A stretch of DNA of 64,000 nucleotides, taken from positions 1,674,001 to 1,738,000 of the forward strand of contig NZ_CP126604.1 in the NCBI RefSeq assembly GCF_008364625.2, written 5' to 3'. A program made the position numbers and the translations under genes. The stretch is from Enterobacter dykesii (GTDB lineage: Bacteria > Pseudomonadota > Gammaproteobacteria > Enterobacterales > Enterobacteriaceae). How positions within the stretch are numbered: position 1 is the first letter of the stretch; each line of letters opens with the position of its first letter. The notes under the pieces were generated by a model, which did no database searches, had not been told where the DNA came from, and saw only the letters and a program-made list of their open reading frames with translations. Positions 1 to 11,586 of this stretch are shown here, one piece after another.

Positions 1-731
1 TGACCGCGTCCGTTGCGCTGTGGCGCGTCTGGCAGCAGCAGGGCGGTAAAGCTCCAGCGCTGCTCGCGGGTCATAGCCTGGGTGAATACTCTGCGCTGGT
101 GTGTGCTGGCGTGATCGCGTTTGCTGACGCGGTACGTCTGGTTGAACTGCGCGGTAAATTCATGCAGGAAGCGGTGCCTGAAGGCACGGGCGGCATGTCT
201 GCCATCATCGGTCTGGATGACGCTGCAATTGCAAAAGCGTGTGAAGAATCTGCTGAAGGCCAGGTTGTCTCTCCGGTAAACTTCAACTCGCCGGGCCAGG
301 TAGTTATTGCCGGTCATAAAGAAGCGGTTGAACGCGCGGGTGCGGCCTGTAAAGCAGCGGGTGCTAAGCGTGCGCTGCCGCTGCCGGTCAGCGTGCCGTC
401 TCACTGTGCGCTGATGAAGCCTGCTGCTGAGAAACTGGCGGTTGAGCTGGAAAAAATTACGTTTAACGCACCGACGATTTCCGTTGTGAATAACGTCGAT
501 GTGAAATGCGAAACCACGCCGGAAGCTATCCGTGACGCACTGGTTCGTCAGCTCTACAGCCCGGTGCAGTGGACCAAAACCGTTGAGTTTATGGCAGCGG
601 AGGGCGTTGAGCATCTGTATGAAGTCGGCCCAGGTAAAGTCCTCACCGGTCTGACAAAACGTATTGTTGACACCCTGACAGCCTCGGCGATTAACGAGCC
701 GGAAGCGATGTCAGCGGCACTCTCGCAATAA
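1..731 (+). CDS. fabD: Malonyl-CoA:ACP transacylase FabD, 5' end missing
   Basis: Transfers malonyl groups from CoA to acyl carrier protein, supplying the extender unit for type II fatty acid synthesis in the cytoplasm. The window opens inside the gene; the reading frame is open from base 3, beginning at about residue 68 of the 309-residue E. coli protein. The nucleophile motif GHSLG (Ser at bases 75-77, Ser92 in E. coli) and the catalytic-His motif SVPSHC are both present. The C-terminus is intact. fabG follows after 12 bases, as in the conserved fab cluster. Identity is secure; only the N-terminus is unseen. Confidence 0.97.
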   Translation, partial: TASVALWRVWQQQGGKAPALLAGHSLGEYSALVCAGVIAFADAVRLVELRGKFMQEAVPEGTGGMSAIIGLDDAAIAKACEESAEGQVVSPVNFNSPGQVVIAGHKEAVERAGAACKAAGAKRALPLPVSVPSHCALMKPAAEKLAVELEKITFNAPTISVVNNVDVKCETTPEAIRDALVRQLYSPVQWTKTVEFMAAEGVEHLYEVGPGKVLTGLTKRIVDTLTASAINEPEAMSAALSQ

Positions 732-743
732 AAGAGGAATACC

Positions 744-1478
744 ATGAGTTTTGAAGGAAAAATCGCCCTGGTCACTGGCGCAAGCCGTGGTATCGGGCGT
801 GCAATTGCTGAAACACTGGTTGCGCGCGGCGCGAAGGTGATTGGTACAGCAACCAGCGAGAATGGCGCTCAGGCCATCAGCGAGTATCTGGGTGCAAACG
901 GTAAAGGTCTGGTACTGAATGTGACCGAACCTGCATCTATCGAATCTGTTCTGGAAAATATTCGCGCAGAGTTTGGCGAAGTGGATATTCTGGTAAACAA
1001 TGCCGGGATCACTCGCGATAACCTGTTAATGCGAATGAAAGACGACGAGTGGAACGATATCATCGAAACCAACCTGTCATCTGTATTCCGTCTGTCAAAA
1101 GCGGTAATGCGCGCTATGATGAAAAAGCGTCATGGACGTATTATCACTGTCGGTTCTGTGGTTGGTACCATGGGAAATGCTGGTCAGGCTAACTACGCTG
1201 CGGCGAAAGCAGGTCTGATTGGTTTCAGTAAGTCGCTGGCGCGTGAAGTCGCGTCCCGCGGTATTACGGTAAACGTTGTTGCTCCGGGCTTTATTGAAAC
1301 GGACATGACGCGTGCGCTGACTGATGAGCAGCGTGCGGGTACGCTGGCGGCAGTTCCGGCGGGTCGTCTTGGCGACCCTAAAGAAATCGCCAGTGCGGTT
1401 GCATTTTTAGCCTCTGACGAAGCGGGTTACATCACTGGTGAGACCCTCCACGTCAACGGCGGGATGTATATGGTTTAA
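744..1478 (+). CDS. fabG: 3-oxoacyl-ACP reductase FabG
   Basis: NADPH-dependent reductase that converts 3-ketoacyl-ACP to 3-hydroxyacyl-ACP, the first reduction of each elongation cycle. It is a 244-residue short-chain dehydrogenase: the cofactor loop TGASRGIGRA is at residues 11-20, NNAG at 85-88, and the catalytic Ser138, Tyr151 and Lys155 are all in place. Length equals that of the E. coli protein. The ATG follows an AAAGAGG ribosome site and lies 12 bases after fabD, so the two genes are probably cotranscribed. The 154-base gap to acpP leaves room for a separate acpP promoter. Confidence 0.98.
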   Translation: MSFEGKIALVTGASRGIGRAIAETLVARGAKVIGTATSENGAQAISEYLGANGKGLVLNVTEPASIESVLENIRAEFGEVDILVNNAGITRDNLLMRMKDDEWNDIIETNLSSVFRLSKAVMRAMMKKRHGRIITVGSVVGTMGNAGQANYAAAKAGLIGFSKSLAREVASRGITVNVVAPGFIETDMTRALTDEQRAGTLAAVPAGRLGDPKEIASAVAFLASDEAGYITGETLHVNGGMYMV

Positions 1479-1632
1479 CCACGATGAAAAATATTTGCGT
1501 TATTAGGGCGAATGGCCTCAAAATAACGTAAAATCGTGGTAAGAACTGCCGGGATTTAGTTGCAAATTTTTCAACATTTTATACACTACGAAAACCATCG
1601 CGAAAGCGAGTTTTGATAGGAAATTTAAGAGT

Positions 1633-1869
1633 ATGAGCACTATCGAAGAACGCGTTAAGAAAATTATCGGCGAACAGCTGGGCGTTAAGCAGGAAGAAGT
1701 TGTGAACTCCGCTTCCTTCGTTGAAGACCTGGGCGCAGATTCTCTTGACACCGTTGAGCTGGTAATGGCTCTGGAAGAAGAGTTTGATACTGAGATTCCG
1801 GACGAAGAAGCTGAGAAGATCACCACCGTTCAGGCTGCCATTGATTACATCAACGGTCACCAGGCGTAA
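1633..1869 (+). CDS. acpP: Acyl carrier protein
   Basis: Small acidic carrier that holds growing acyl chains as thioesters on a 4'-phosphopantetheine arm; it also donates acyl groups to lipid A and phospholipid enzymes. 78 residues, strongly acidic, with the modification motif [10 protein letters not shown] and the pantetheinylated Ser37 counting Met (Ser36 in the mature protein). It is virtually the enterobacterial consensus. A short GGCGGTC...GACCGCC hairpin at 1882-1900, just after the stop, could trim or attenuate transcription before fabF. Confidence 0.99.
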   Translation: MSTIEERVKKIIGEQLGVKQEEVVNSASFVEDLGADSLDTVELVMALEEEFDTEIPDEEAEKITTVQAAIDYINGHQA

Positions 1870-1903
1870 GTGAACATCTCCAGGCGGTCATTCGACCGCC
1901 TGA

Positions 1904-3202
<1,299 letters not shown>

Positions 3203-3228
3203 TCCTGACGTCCCGATAGCATTTAAAA

Positions 3229-3253
3229 AGGTCCGCTTGCCGGGCCTTTTTTA
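3229..3253 (+). terminator. Rho-independent terminator after fabF
   Basis: A GC-rich hairpin (AGGTCCG / CCGGGCCT with loop CTTG) runs directly into a T6 tract 27 bases beyond the fabF stop. It would separate fab transcription from the pabC operon. Confidence 0.8.
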
Positions 3254-3322
3254 TTAAGCCTAATCTTCTTGTCGGCTGCATGACATCCTGCCAGACTAAA
3301 TGCCCACGCATAAGGAGCCACC

Positions 3323-4132
3323 ATGTTTTTAATCAATGGCCTTGAGCAGGACACGCTGCCTGCCAGCGACAGGGCGATACAGTTCGGTGATGGTTGCTTT
3401 ACGACGGCGCGCATTCTGGACGGCGATGTCTGCCTGCTGGAGGCGCACATTCGACGTCTGCAGCATGGCTGTGAAAAGCTCATGATCCCCTTTACGCACT
3501 GGGAAACGTTGCGTCAGGAAATGTGCCAACTGGCTACGGGGAAGGACAGCGGCGTACTCAAAGTGATCATCAGCCGCGGCAGTGGTGGCCGGGGTTACAG
3601 CGCCGCATCGTGTATTAACCCTACGCGTATTCTCTCCGTTTCTGCTTATCCCGCGCATTACACTCGCTGGCGAGAAGACGGCGTCACGCTGACGCTGAGC
3701 CCGGTACGGCTGGGACGAAACCCGATGCTGGCCGGGCTTAAGCATCTCAACCGCCTCGAGCAGGTGCTCATTCGTACTCATCTTGAACAGACGGACGCCG
3801 ATGAGGCGCTGGTTCTTGACAGCGAAGGGTTCATTACGGAATGCTGTGCGGCTAATTTACTCTGGCGGCAGGGGGAAGAGGTGTTCACTCCGTCGCTGGA
3901 ACACGCTGGCGTAAATGGGTTAATGCGCCAGTTTTGTCTGGAACAGCTGGCACGCTCTGGCTTTCGCGTTGTCGAAGTTAGTGCAGGAGAAACCTCGCTA
4001 CAGACCGCAGATGAAGTCATCATCTGCAATGCGCTGATGCCTGTTGTACCCGTCCGTGCGTATGGCCAACAACGCTGGTCTTCGCGCGAACTGTTTCAGT
4101 TTTTAGCCCCGATATGTGAGCAAACCAGATAG
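3323..4132 (+). CDS. pabC: Aminodeoxychorismate lyase PabC
   Basis: PLP enzyme of folate synthesis; splits 4-amino-4-deoxychorismate into p-aminobenzoate and pyruvate. 269 residues of fold-type IV PLP fold. The Schiff-base lysine is most likely Lys140 in [11 protein letters not shown], and the cofactor phosphate is bound near the [11 protein letters not shown] segment. The ATG has an AAGGAG site. mltG starts 2 bases after its stop, which couples folate and peptidoglycan genes, the standard enterobacterial order. Confidence 0.96.
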   Translation: MFLINGLEQDTLPASDRAIQFGDGCFTTARILDGDVCLLEAHIRRLQHGCEKLMIPFTHWETLRQEMCQLATGKDSGVLKVIISRGSGGRGYSAASCINPTRILSVSAYPAHYTRWREDGVTLTLSPVRLGRNPMLAGLKHLNRLEQVLIRTHLEQTDADEALVLDSEGFITECCAANLLWRQGEEVFTPSLEHAGVNGLMRQFCLEQLARSGFRVVEVSAGETSLQTADEVIICNALMPVVPVRAYGQQRWSSRELFQFLAPICEQTR

Positions 4133-4134
4133 TC

Positions 4135-5157
4135 ATGAAAAAAATGTTGCGCTTTGTCCTTATCCTCATCGTTGCGCTGGGCGTCGCTGGCGGAGCTGGC
4201 GTATGGAAAGTTCGCCAGCTGGCGAACAGCAAGATCCTGGTTAAAGACGAAACGATCTTTACCCTGAAAGCGGGAACCGGCCGTCAGGCGCTTGGGGAAC
4301 AGCTCTATGGCGACAAGATTATTAATCGTCCAAGGGTATTCCAGTGGCTATTGCGCGTGGAGCCTGAGCTGTCACATTTCAAAGCCGGCACCTATCGCTT
4401 TACGCCGGGAATGACCGTCAGAGAGATGCTGCAGCTGTTGGAAAGCGGCAAAGAAGCCCAGTTCCCCCTGCGGTTTGTGGAAGGGATGCGCCTTAGCGAT
4501 TACCTCAAACAGCTGCGTGACGCGCCGTATATCAAACATACCTTAAAAGACGATAGCTATCAGACGGTGGCAGAAGCGCTGAAGCTGGAACATCCGGAAT
4601 GGGTGGAAGGCTGGTTCTGGCCAGACACCTGGATGTACACGGCAGGCACGACCGATGTGGCTATCCTGAAGCGGGCGCATAAAAAAATGGTCGCCGCCGT
4701 AGATGCCGCCTGGGAAGGGCGAATGGAAGGATTGCCTTACAGCGATCCGAACCAGTTCGTCACCATGGCCTCGATCGTTGAGAAAGAGACGGCCGTCGCT
4801 GCTGAGCGCGATCGGGTGGCGTCGGTATTTATTAACCGTCTGCGCATCGGCATGCGTCTGCAAACCGACCCTACGGTTATCTACGGCATGGGCGAGAGCT
4901 ACAGTGGCAAGATCTCACGAAAAGATCTGGAGACGCCAACGGCGTATAATACCTACGTGATTAGCGGTTTACCGCCAGGCCCGATTGCCACGCCGAGCGA
5001 GGCGTCGCTTAAAGCCGCCGCGCATCCGGCTAAAACACCGTATCTCTATTTTGTGGCTGATGGAAAAGGGGGGCATACCTTTAATACCAACCTTGCCAGC
5101 CACAATCGCTCTGTTCAGGACTATCTGAAGGCACTTAAGGAAAAAAATGCGCAGTAA
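4135..5157 (+). CDS. mltG: Endolytic murein transglycosylase MltG
   Basis: Inner-membrane lytic transglycosylase that cuts nascent glycan strands and so helps set peptidoglycan chain length. 340 residues: a short cytoplasmic N-terminus, one membrane anchor at about 5-24, and a YceG/MltG domain with the catalytic Glu218 in ASIVEKETA. The conserved segment [11 protein letters not shown] follows. The gene overlaps the start of tmk by 11 bases, which implies cotranslation. Formerly yceG. Confidence 0.97.
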   Translation: MKKMLRFVLILIVALGVAGGAGVWKVRQLANSKILVKDETIFTLKAGTGRQALGEQLYGDKIINRPRVFQWLLRVEPELSHFKAGTYRFTPGMTVREMLQLLESGKEAQFPLRFVEGMRLSDYLKQLRDAPYIKHTLKDDSYQTVAEALKLEHPEWVEGWFWPDTWMYTAGTTDVAILKRAHKKMVAAVDAAWEGRMEGLPYSDPNQFVTMASIVEKETAVAAERDRVASVFINRLRIGMRLQTDPTVIYGMGESYSGKISRKDLETPTAYNTYVISGLPPGPIATPSEASLKAAAHPAKTPYLYFVADGKGGHTFNTNLASHNRSVQDYLKALKEKNAQ

Positions 5158-5788
5158 ATACATTGTCATTGAGGGACTCGAAGGGGCGGGTAAAACCACT
5201 GCCCGCAACGTGGTGGTGGATACGCTCAAAACGCTTGGCGTGGCGGACATGGTATTTACCCGCGAGCCGGGCGGTACGCAGCTGGCTGAAAAGCTGCGCA
5301 GCCTGGTGCTGGATATTAAATCCGTCGGCGACGAAGTTATCACTGACAAAGCCGAAGTGCTGATGTTCTACGCGGCGCGCGTTCAGCTGGTTGAGACGGT
5401 GATCAAACCCGCCCTGGCCGGGGGCAAGTGGGTGATCGGCGACCGTCACGATCTGTCGACTCAGGCGTATCAGGGGGGAGGACGCGGCATCGACCAGACA
5501 ATGCTCGCCACGCTGCGTAATGCCGTACTGGGGGATTTTCGCCCCGACCTGACGCTGTATCTGGATGTGACCCCGGAAGTGGGTCTCAAGCGTGCCCGCG
5601 CGCGCGGCGAGCTGGACCGCATTGAACAAGAGTCGTTTGATTTCTTTAACCGCACCCGTGCGCGCTATCTTGAACTGGCCGCACAGGACAGCTCAATTTG
5701 TACCATCGATGCGACGCAGTCCCTCGACGACGTCACGCGCGACATTCAGCACACCATTACGCAGTGGGTGCAGGAGCAGCAGGCATGA
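5147..5788 (+). CDS. tmk: Thymidylate kinase
   Basis: Phosphorylates dTMP to dTDP with ATP, an essential step to dTTP. 213 residues; P-loop GLEGAGKTT at about 10-18, DR(H/Y) motif in [16 protein letters not shown], and the lid region [12 protein letters not shown]. Start ATG at 5147 lies inside the end of mltG; the stop overlaps the holB start (ATGA), so the three genes appear translationally coupled. Confidence 0.97.
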   Translation: MRSKYIVIEGLEGAGKTTARNVVVDTLKTLGVADMVFTREPGGTQLAEKLRSLVLDIKSVGDEVITDKAEVLMFYAARVQLVETVIKPALAGGKWVIGDRHDLSTQAYQGGGRGIDQTMLATLRNAVLGDFRPDLTLYLDVTPEVGLKRARARGELDRIEQESFDFFNRTRARYLELAAQDSSICTIDATQSLDDVTRDIQHTITQWVQEQQA

Positions 5789-6789
5789 AATGGTATCCAT
5801 GGTTGCGCCCACACTTTGAACAGCTGATCGGCAGCTATCAGGCGGGTCGGGGGCATCATGCGTTACTGATTCAGGCGTTGCCAGGAATGGGTGATGATGC
5901 GTTGATTTATGCCATCACCCGTTTTCTGATGTGTCAGCAGCCGGAAGGGCACAAGAGCTGTGGTAAATGTCGTGGCTGCCAGCTGATGCAGGCGGGCACG
6001 CACCCTGACTACTACACCCTTGAGCCTGAGAAGGGCAAAAGCGCGCTCGGTATTGATGCCGTGCGTGAAGTCAGTGAAAAATTGTATGAACATGCGCGAC
6101 TGGGCGGCGCAAAAGTGGTGTGGCTTAAAGACGCCACGCTGCTCACCGAAGCGGCGGCTAACGCCCTGCTAAAAACCCTGGAAGAGCCGCCGGTTAAAAC
6201 GTGGTTTTTCCTCTCATGCCGTGACCCGGGACGATTACTGGCGACGTTGCGCAGCCGTTGTCGTCTTCATCACCTTGCAGCACCTCAGGAATCGTGGGCG
6301 CTGAGCTGGCTTGAACGAGAGGTGACAACGTCACCTGAAAGCGCGCTGTCCGCCTTGCGCCTGAGCAGCGGCGCGCCCGCGGCGGCGCTGGCATTACTGC
6401 AGCCTGACGTCTGGTCAGAGCGAGAAACGCTCTGCCGGGCCGTAGATGCGTCGCTGAACAGTCACGACTGGCTGAGTTTACTGCCTGCGCTTAACAGCGA
6501 TCGGGCCGTTGATCGTCTGCACTGGCTGGCCTCCCTAATGCTGGATGCGCTCAAAATCCAGCAAGGGGCTACGCTTCTGACCAACCCGGACGCGTTGTCG
6601 CTGGTGAATACGCTGGCGAACCGCCTCTCAGGGAAGATTCTTCACGCGATGCTCCATGATATCTGCCAGAGCCGTGAACAGCTTTTAACCGTGACGGGTC
6701 TTAATCGCGAGCTTTTACTGACCGACCAGTTACTGCGTATCGAACATTACCTGCAACCCGGCGTCACACCGCCAGTTTCCCATCTCTGA
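5785..6789 (+). CDS. holB: DNA polymerase III delta-prime subunit
   Basis: Clamp-loader subunit (delta') of the DNA polymerase III holoenzyme. The start at 5785 ([13 protein letters not shown]), which overlaps the tmk stop in an ATGA, gives 334 residues, exactly the E. coli length; the longer open frame upstream is part of tmk. The AAA+ fold lacks a working P-loop, as in all delta' proteins. A four-cysteine zinc motif ([16 protein letters not shown]) is present, followed by the SRC-type arginine-finger motif in LRSRCRLH. Confidence 0.96.
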   Translation: MKWYPWLRPHFEQLIGSYQAGRGHHALLIQALPGMGDDALIYAITRFLMCQQPEGHKSCGKCRGCQLMQAGTHPDYYTLEPEKGKSALGIDAVREVSEKLYEHARLGGAKVVWLKDATLLTEAAANALLKTLEEPPVKTWFFLSCRDPGRLLATLRSRCRLHHLAAPQESWALSWLEREVTTSPESALSALRLSSGAPAAALALLQPDVWSERETLCRAVDASLNSHDWLSLLPALNSDRAVDRLHWLASLMLDALKIQQGATLLTNPDALSLVNTLANRLSGKILHAMLHDICQSREQLLTVTGLNRELLLTDQLLRIEHYLQPGVTPPVSHL

Positions 6790-6799
6790 GAGAGACATT

Positions 6800-7594
6800 A
6801 TGTTTTTAGTCGACTCACACTGCCATCTTGATGGCCTGGATTATCAATCCCTGCATAAGAACGTGGATGACGTGCTGGCAAAAGCCGCTGCCCGCGATGT
6901 GAAATTCTGTCTTGCGGTGGCGACGACGCTGCCGGGCTATCGCTCCATGCGTGAGCTGGTGGGCGTTCGCGATAACGTGGTGTTCTCCTGCGGCGTACAT
7001 CCGTTGAATCAGGACGAGGCCTACGACGTTGAGGATCTGCGCCGGCTGGCAGCCGAAGAGGGCGTGGTGGCGATGGGCGAGACCGGGCTGGACTATTTTT
7101 ACACGCCGGAAACCAAACCGCGCCAGCAGGAGTCCTTCCGCAACCATATTCGCATTGGCCGGGAACTGAACAAGCCGGTTATCGTCCACACCCGCGATGC
7201 GCGTGCGGATACCCTGGCGATCCTCCGGGAAGAAAACGTGACGGATTGCGGTGGCGTACTACACTGTTTCACAGAAGACAGAGAAACGGCGGGGAAGCTG
7301 CTTGATTTGGGGTTTTATATCTCGTTTTCGGGGATCGTGACGTTCCGTAACGCTGAGCAGCTGCGTGATGCTGCACGTTATGTTCCGCTCGATCGCATTC
7401 TGGTGGAGACGGATTCTCCGTACCTGGCACCGGTACCGCATCGCGGTAAAGAGAACCAGCCCGCTATGACGAGAGATGTGGCTGAGTACATGGCCGTACT
7501 GAAGGGCGTCAGCATCGACGAGCTGGCCCGCGTGACGACGGAAAACTTCTCCACGCTGTTCCATATCGACCCCGCCCGCCTGCAATCTGTTTGA
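6800..7594 (+). CDS. ycfH: TatD-family metal-dependent hydrolase YcfH
   Basis: Predicted metal-dependent deoxyribonuclease of the TatD family; the physiological substrate is not established. 264 residues with the amidohydrolase-like metal ligands: DSHCHLD at the N-terminus, GETGLDYFY, PVIVHTRDA, LHCFT and the late VETDSPYLAP motif. It lies 10 bases after holB and closes the pabC-ycfH operon. All metal-binding motifs are intact, so it should be active. Confidence 0.94.
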   Translation: MFLVDSHCHLDGLDYQSLHKNVDDVLAKAAARDVKFCLAVATTLPGYRSMRELVGVRDNVVFSCGVHPLNQDEAYDVEDLRRLAAEEGVVAMGETGLDYFYTPETKPRQQESFRNHIRIGRELNKPVIVHTRDARADTLAILREENVTDCGGVLHCFTEDRETAGKLLDLGFYISFSGIVTFRNAEQLRDAARYVPLDRILVETDSPYLAPVPHRGKENQPAMTRDVAEYMAVLKGVSIDELARVTTENFSTLFHIDPARLQSV

Positions 7595-7739
7595 TACACC
7601 TGTTTTTTTTAGGCTCGTAATTAATAAGTAAAGCGAGTAAAGTTCACCGCCTCATTTGGGGCGGTGAGGGTGTTTTTAGACACATCCGGACATGCTTTTT
7701 GTAAATAACTGAAAGTTTTTCGACCGCCTTAAGCTGAAA

Positions 7740-7755
7740 CGTGATAGCCGTCAAA
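7740..7755 (+). promoter_or_regulatory. Probable CRP site upstream of ptsG
   Basis: CGTGA-N6-TCAAA resembles the CRP consensus TGTGA-N6-TCACA with two mismatches. It stands about 30 bases upstream of the Mlc operator in the ptsG control region. Known: E. coli ptsG is activated by CRP-cAMP. The placement on this exact sequence is inferred. Confidence 0.6.
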
Positions 7756-7770
7756 CAAACTCAGAGGGAA

Positions 7771-7795
7771 TTATTTTACTCTGTGTAATAAATAA
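7771..7795 (+). promoter_or_regulatory. Mlc operator of ptsG
   Basis: An AT-rich palindrome running from TTATTTTACT through CTGTGTAATAAATAA. It resembles the Mlc site that represses E. coli ptsG in the absence of glucose, as recalled from memory. Position about 100 bases before the start codon fits the known long leader. Confidence 0.75.
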
Positions 7796-7867
7796 AGGGC
7801 GCTTAGATGTCCTGTCCACGGCACGGTACTCCCCCCGGGCCAATGCGTGAAAGCGTAAAAAAAGCAC

Positions 7868-7888
7868 AAATACTCAGGAGCACTCTCA
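7868..7888 (+). promoter_or_regulatory. SgrS small-RNA target in the ptsG leader
   Basis: The leader segment AATACTCAGGAGCACTC covers the ribosome site (AGGAG) just before ATG 7892. It is nearly the same as the E. coli segment that pairs with SgrS under glucose-phosphate stress, leading to Hfq/RNase E-dependent decay of ptsG mRNA. Pairing is known for E. coli; here it is inferred from conservation. Confidence 0.65.
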
Positions 7889-7891
7889 ATT

Positions 7892-9325
7892 ATGTTTAAG
7901 AATGCATTTGCTAACCTGCAAAAGGTCGGTAAATCGCTGATGCTGCCAGTATCCGTACTGCCTATCGCAGGTATCCTGCTGGGTGTCGGTTCTGCTAACT
8001 TCAGCTGGCTGCCAGCCGTAGTGTCCCACGTGATGGCCGAAGCAGGCGGTTCTGTCTTTGCTAACATGCCACTGATCTTCGCGATCGGTGTGGCTCTGGG
8101 CTTCACCAATAACGACGGCGTTTCTGCGCTGGCTGCAGTGGTTGCCTACGGCATCATGGTGAAAACCATGGCTGTGGTTGCGCCGCTGGTTCTGCATTTA
8201 CCGGCAGAAGAGATCGCCGCGAAACACCTGGCGGACACCGGTGTTCTGGGCGGTATCATCTCCGGTGCGATTGCAGCGTATATGTTTAACCGCTTCTATC
8301 GCATCAAGCTGCCTGAGTACCTGGGCTTCTTCGCGGGCAAGCGTTTCGTTCCGATCATCTCTGGTCTGGCAGCGATTTTCACTGGCGTGATCCTGTCCTT
8401 CATCTGGCCACCAATCGGCTCTGCTATCCAGACCTTCTCTCAGTGGGCTGCTTACCAGAACCCGGTTGTGGCGTTTGGTATCTACGGCTTCATCGAGCGT
8501 TGCCTGGTGCCATTTGGTCTGCACCACATCTGGAACGTTCCATTCCAGATGCAGATTGGTGAATTCACCAACGCAGCAGGTCAGGTGTTCCACGGCGATA
8601 TCCCACGTTACATGGCGGGCGACCCAACTGCAGGTAAACTGTCTGGTGGCTTCCTGTTCAAAATGTACGGTCTGCCAGCAGCGGCGATTGCTATCTGGCA
8701 CTCTGCTAAGCCAGAGAACCGTGCAAAAGTGGGCGGTATCATGATCTCCGCAGCGCTGACCTCGTTCCTGACCGGTATCACCGAGCCGATCGAGTTCTCC
8801 TTCATGTTCGTTGCGCCGATCCTGTACATTATCCACGCGATTCTGGCGGGCCTGGCGTTCCCAATCTGTATCCTGCTGGGTATGCGTGACGGTACGTCCT
8901 TCTCTCACGGTCTGATCGACTTCATCGTTCTGTCCGGTAACAGCAGCAAACTGTGGCTGTTCCCAATCGTGGGCGCGTGCTATGCCGTTGTTTACTACAC
9001 TATCTTCCGCGTGCTGATTAAAGCACTGGACCTGAAAACTCCGGGTCGTGAAGATGCGACAGAAGACAGCAAAGCTGGCGCTACCAGCGAAATGGCTCCG
9101 GCACTGGTCGCAGCGTTCGGCGGTAAAGAGAACATCACTAACCTGGACGCGTGCATCACTCGTCTGCGTGTGAGCGTTGCCGACGTGGCGAAAGTAGACC
9201 AGCCGGGTCTGAAAAAGCTGGGCGCAGCGGGCGTAGTTGTTGCAGGTTCTGGTGTACAGGCAATTTTCGGTACCAAATCCGATAACCTGAAAACCGAAAT
9301 GGATGAGTACATCCGCAGCAACTAA
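7892..9325 (+). CDS. ptsG: Glucose-specific PTS enzyme IICB
   Basis: Inner-membrane glucose transporter that phosphorylates glucose on entry, taking phosphate from IIA-Glc (Crr). 477 residues, identical in length to E. coli PtsG. Residues 1 to about 385 form the hydrophobic IIC channel; a linker rich in Glu and Ala leads to the IIB domain, whose phosphorylated Cys421 sits in [13 protein letters not shown]. The short N-terminal amphipathic segment encoded by the first codons is also the region targeted in SgrS regulation. A strong terminator follows, shared in space with the convergent fhuE. Confidence 0.98.
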   Translation: MFKNAFANLQKVGKSLMLPVSVLPIAGILLGVGSANFSWLPAVVSHVMAEAGGSVFANMPLIFAIGVALGFTNNDGVSALAAVVAYGIMVKTMAVVAPLVLHLPAEEIAAKHLADTGVLGGIISGAIAAYMFNRFYRIKLPEYLGFFAGKRFVPIISGLAAIFTGVILSFIWPPIGSAIQTFSQWAAYQNPVVAFGIYGFIERCLVPFGLHHIWNVPFQMQIGEFTNAAGQVFHGDIPRYMAGDPTAGKLSGGFLFKMYGLPAAAIAIWHSAKPENRAKVGGIMISAALTSFLTGITEPIEFSFMFVAPILYIIHAILAGLAFPICILLGMRDGTSFSHGLIDFIVLSGNSSKLWLFPIVGACYAVVYYTIFRVLIKALDLKTPGREDATEDSKAGATSEMAPALVAAFGGKENITNLDACITRLRVSVADVAKVDQPGLKKLGAAGVVVAGSGVQAIFGTKSDNLKTEMDEYIRSN

Positions 9326-9344
9326 GTTGTGACCTGGGGAGACT

Positions 9345-9370
9345 AAGGCAGCCGAATGGCTGCCTTTTTT
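9345..9370 (+). terminator. Rho-independent terminator after ptsG
   Basis: Perfect hairpin AAGGCAGCC-GAAT-GGCTGCCTT followed by T6. It lies 20 bases beyond ptsG and 27 bases beyond the end of convergent fhuE. Confidence 0.9.
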
Positions 9371-9396
9371 ATTTGTGTGATGTGTAGTGCCAATAC

Positions 9397-11586
9397 TCAG
9401 AAATCGTAGCTCGCGCTTACCGAGACGTTCAGCGGTGCGCCATAAACCACATAAGAGCCGACATAATCGTAATACTCTTTGTCGAACAGGTTGTTGACGT
9501 TCGCCTGAACAGCAAAATCGTTGGTGACCTGATAACGGCTGAACAGGTTAACCAGCCCGTAGCTGCCTTGCTCCGCGCGGGAACGTCCTGCCGGGCCGCC
9601 TTCCACGTCCGTCCACATTTTGTTCTGCCAGTTTACGCCACCGCCCACGGTCAGTTCCGGCAGCTTTGGCAGTTGATAACGGGTGAACAGCTTCATGGTT
9701 GTGCGAGGCTGATCGGAGCTTACGGCGTTGCCATTCTTATCTTCAGCAATGTAGCGGGTCGCGCCGAAGGTCAGCTGCCAGTTATCGGTCAGGGCACCGT
9801 TGAGTTCGAACTCAATACCTTTGCTCACTACACCGTCCAGCGATTGATAAATCGACTCACCGCTCGGCATGTAGGTATACGTATTGCTTGCTACGTTATC
9901 CTGCTCAATGCGGAAAATCGCCAGCGAGGTGGTAAGACGGGTATTGAACCAGTCTGCTTTCACACCGGCTTCGTAGCTTTTGCCCGTAGTGGGGTCGAGA
10001 TAGCGTCCGCTGGCGTCCCGCTTGTCCTGGGGCTGGAAAATGGAGGTATAGCTGACGTAGGTCGACCAGTCTTCATTGATGTCGTAGACCAAGCCCGCGT
10101 AGGGCGTCACGTCATCTTTGGTGCTTTCCAGACGGGTGTCCGGGGAGCCCGCCGGGTTATAGCGAATGTTGTAGTTGGTATAACGCGCGCCGAGGATCAG
10201 ATGCAGCGGATCGGCCAGCGAGAAGCGGGCGGAGGTATACGCTGAGGACTGGCGAATGTCGTCCTGGCTGTAGAGTTTCCACGGCGTCCACTGCGGGTCG
10301 GCAATGTTACCGTTCCAGTTCTTAAAGTTACCCACATCAACCATGCCGTAAACCGCGTCAGGCATTGAGTTGTCGTAATGGTTACGCTGACGACTGAAGC
10401 TGCCGCCGAACATTATTTCGTGCTGACGGCCTAAGAGATCGAAATCGCCGCGCAGGAAAGCGTCTAAGGCATCCTGTTTACGTTCGCCACGGTTCCAGCC
10501 GCCGTAGCCTACCATGCCCGCACCAGTCTCTTTATCCGGATAGCCGGACATATACATCAGCTTAGAATCGAAGTTGGTTTCAGCATGCATGCCGTTAATA
10601 TGCGCTTCCCAGCCATTATCGAAACGCTGCGTCAGGTTAGCGAAGATGCGGGTGCTGTCCTTGTCCGAGTAGGCCCAGTCAGGCGCTACGGTCTGGCTGC
10701 GATTGTAATCGGTTTTGCTCCCGTCGCTGTACCAGGTCGGCAGCCCGCCCCAGGTTGGGTCGGCGGTGTTACTTTCCTGATACTCATACCCCACAGAGAG
10801 GGTAGTGCTGTCGGTGACGTCCGCATCCATCACGCCATAGAGGAATTTCTTTCGGTAGTGATAGTTATCCATGAAGCTGTCATTGTCCTGATAACCCGTG
10901 ATCAGACGGCCCCGTACCTTGCCTGACTCCACCAGCGGCGCCTGAAGATCCAGCACGTAGCGCTGTTTATCCCAGCTGCCGTAGCTGGCCGAGACGTTAC
11001 CTTTGAATTCATTGCTGTCCGCATGTTTGCGCACCATATTGACGTACGCCGCCGGGTTGCCCGTTCCGGACATCAGGCCGGTGGCACCGCGGACCACTTC
11101 GATGCGGTCATAAATCGCCGTATCGGCGGCGGTATCACCAAAGTTCCATACCTCGCTGATGGAGGTTGGCAGGTCGTCATAGGCATAGTTGCTGACGAAG
11201 AACCCGCGTGAGTAAAACACGGTACGGTCACTGTCTTGCACCTGCGCCGTTACGCCCGTGGTGTTGGTTAATACCTGACCGATTGACTGCAGGTTCTGAT
11301 CGACCATGCGCTGCTGGCTAATCACGCTGACGGACTGTGGGATATCACGGGGAACCAGCAACAGCTTCGTACCGGTGGTGGTGGTTTTTACGCTGTAATC
11401 CCGTTCCTGACTTGCTGAAGGATCCTGCGTTTGCTCAAAACCGCCGTCAACAACGACGGTATCTTCGGCTGTTGATGCAGCGAATGCGGCGGCTGGCGTC
11501 AATGCCATAGTAATGCATACTGCCAGCAACGAAGGCGTTGCGACAGGCTTACGTTTCCCATCCCGGGTGTGATGAATGAAAGACAT
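9397..11586 (-). CDS. fhuE: TonB-dependent coprogen/rhodotorulate receptor FhuE
   Basis: Outer-membrane receptor that imports ferric coprogen, rhodotorulic acid and ferrioxamine B by TonB energy. Taking ATG 11586 (preceded by AAGGG) gives 729 residues, the E. coli length; an in-frame upstream ATG at 11637 lacks this support. A signal peptide (about residues 1-36, ending AAAFA) leads to the TonB box region EDTVVVDG, then the plug domain and the 22-strand barrel, ending in the aromatic-terminated strand SASYDF. Iron control by Fur is expected; no good Fur box was found, only an imperfect dyad near 11675-11700. Confidence 0.95.
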   Translation of the reverse strand: MSFIHHTRDGKRKPVATPSLLAVCITMALTPAAAFAASTAEDTVVVDGGFEQTQDPSASQERDYSVKTTTTGTKLLLVPRDIPQSVSVISQQRMVDQNLQSIGQVLTNTTGVTAQVQDSDRTVFYSRGFFVSNYAYDDLPTSISEVWNFGDTAADTAIYDRIEVVRGATGLMSGTGNPAAYVNMVRKHADSNEFKGNVSASYGSWDKQRYVLDLQAPLVESGKVRGRLITGYQDNDSFMDNYHYRKKFLYGVMDADVTDSTTLSVGYEYQESNTADPTWGGLPTWYSDGSKTDYNRSQTVAPDWAYSDKDSTRIFANLTQRFDNGWEAHINGMHAETNFDSKLMYMSGYPDKETGAGMVGYGGWNRGERKQDALDAFLRGDFDLLGRQHEIMFGGSFSRQRNHYDNSMPDAVYGMVDVGNFKNWNGNIADPQWTPWKLYSQDDIRQSSAYTSARFSLADPLHLILGARYTNYNIRYNPAGSPDTRLESTKDDVTPYAGLVYDINEDWSTYVSYTSIFQPQDKRDASGRYLDPTTGKSYEAGVKADWFNTRLTTSLAIFRIEQDNVASNTYTYMPSGESIYQSLDGVVSKGIEFELNGALTDNWQLTFGATRYIAEDKNGNAVSSDQPRTTMKLFTRYQLPKLPELTVGGGVNWQNKMWTDVEGGPAGRSRAEQGSYGLVNLFSRYQVTNDFAVQANVNNLFDKEYYDYVGSYVVYGAPLNVSVSASYDF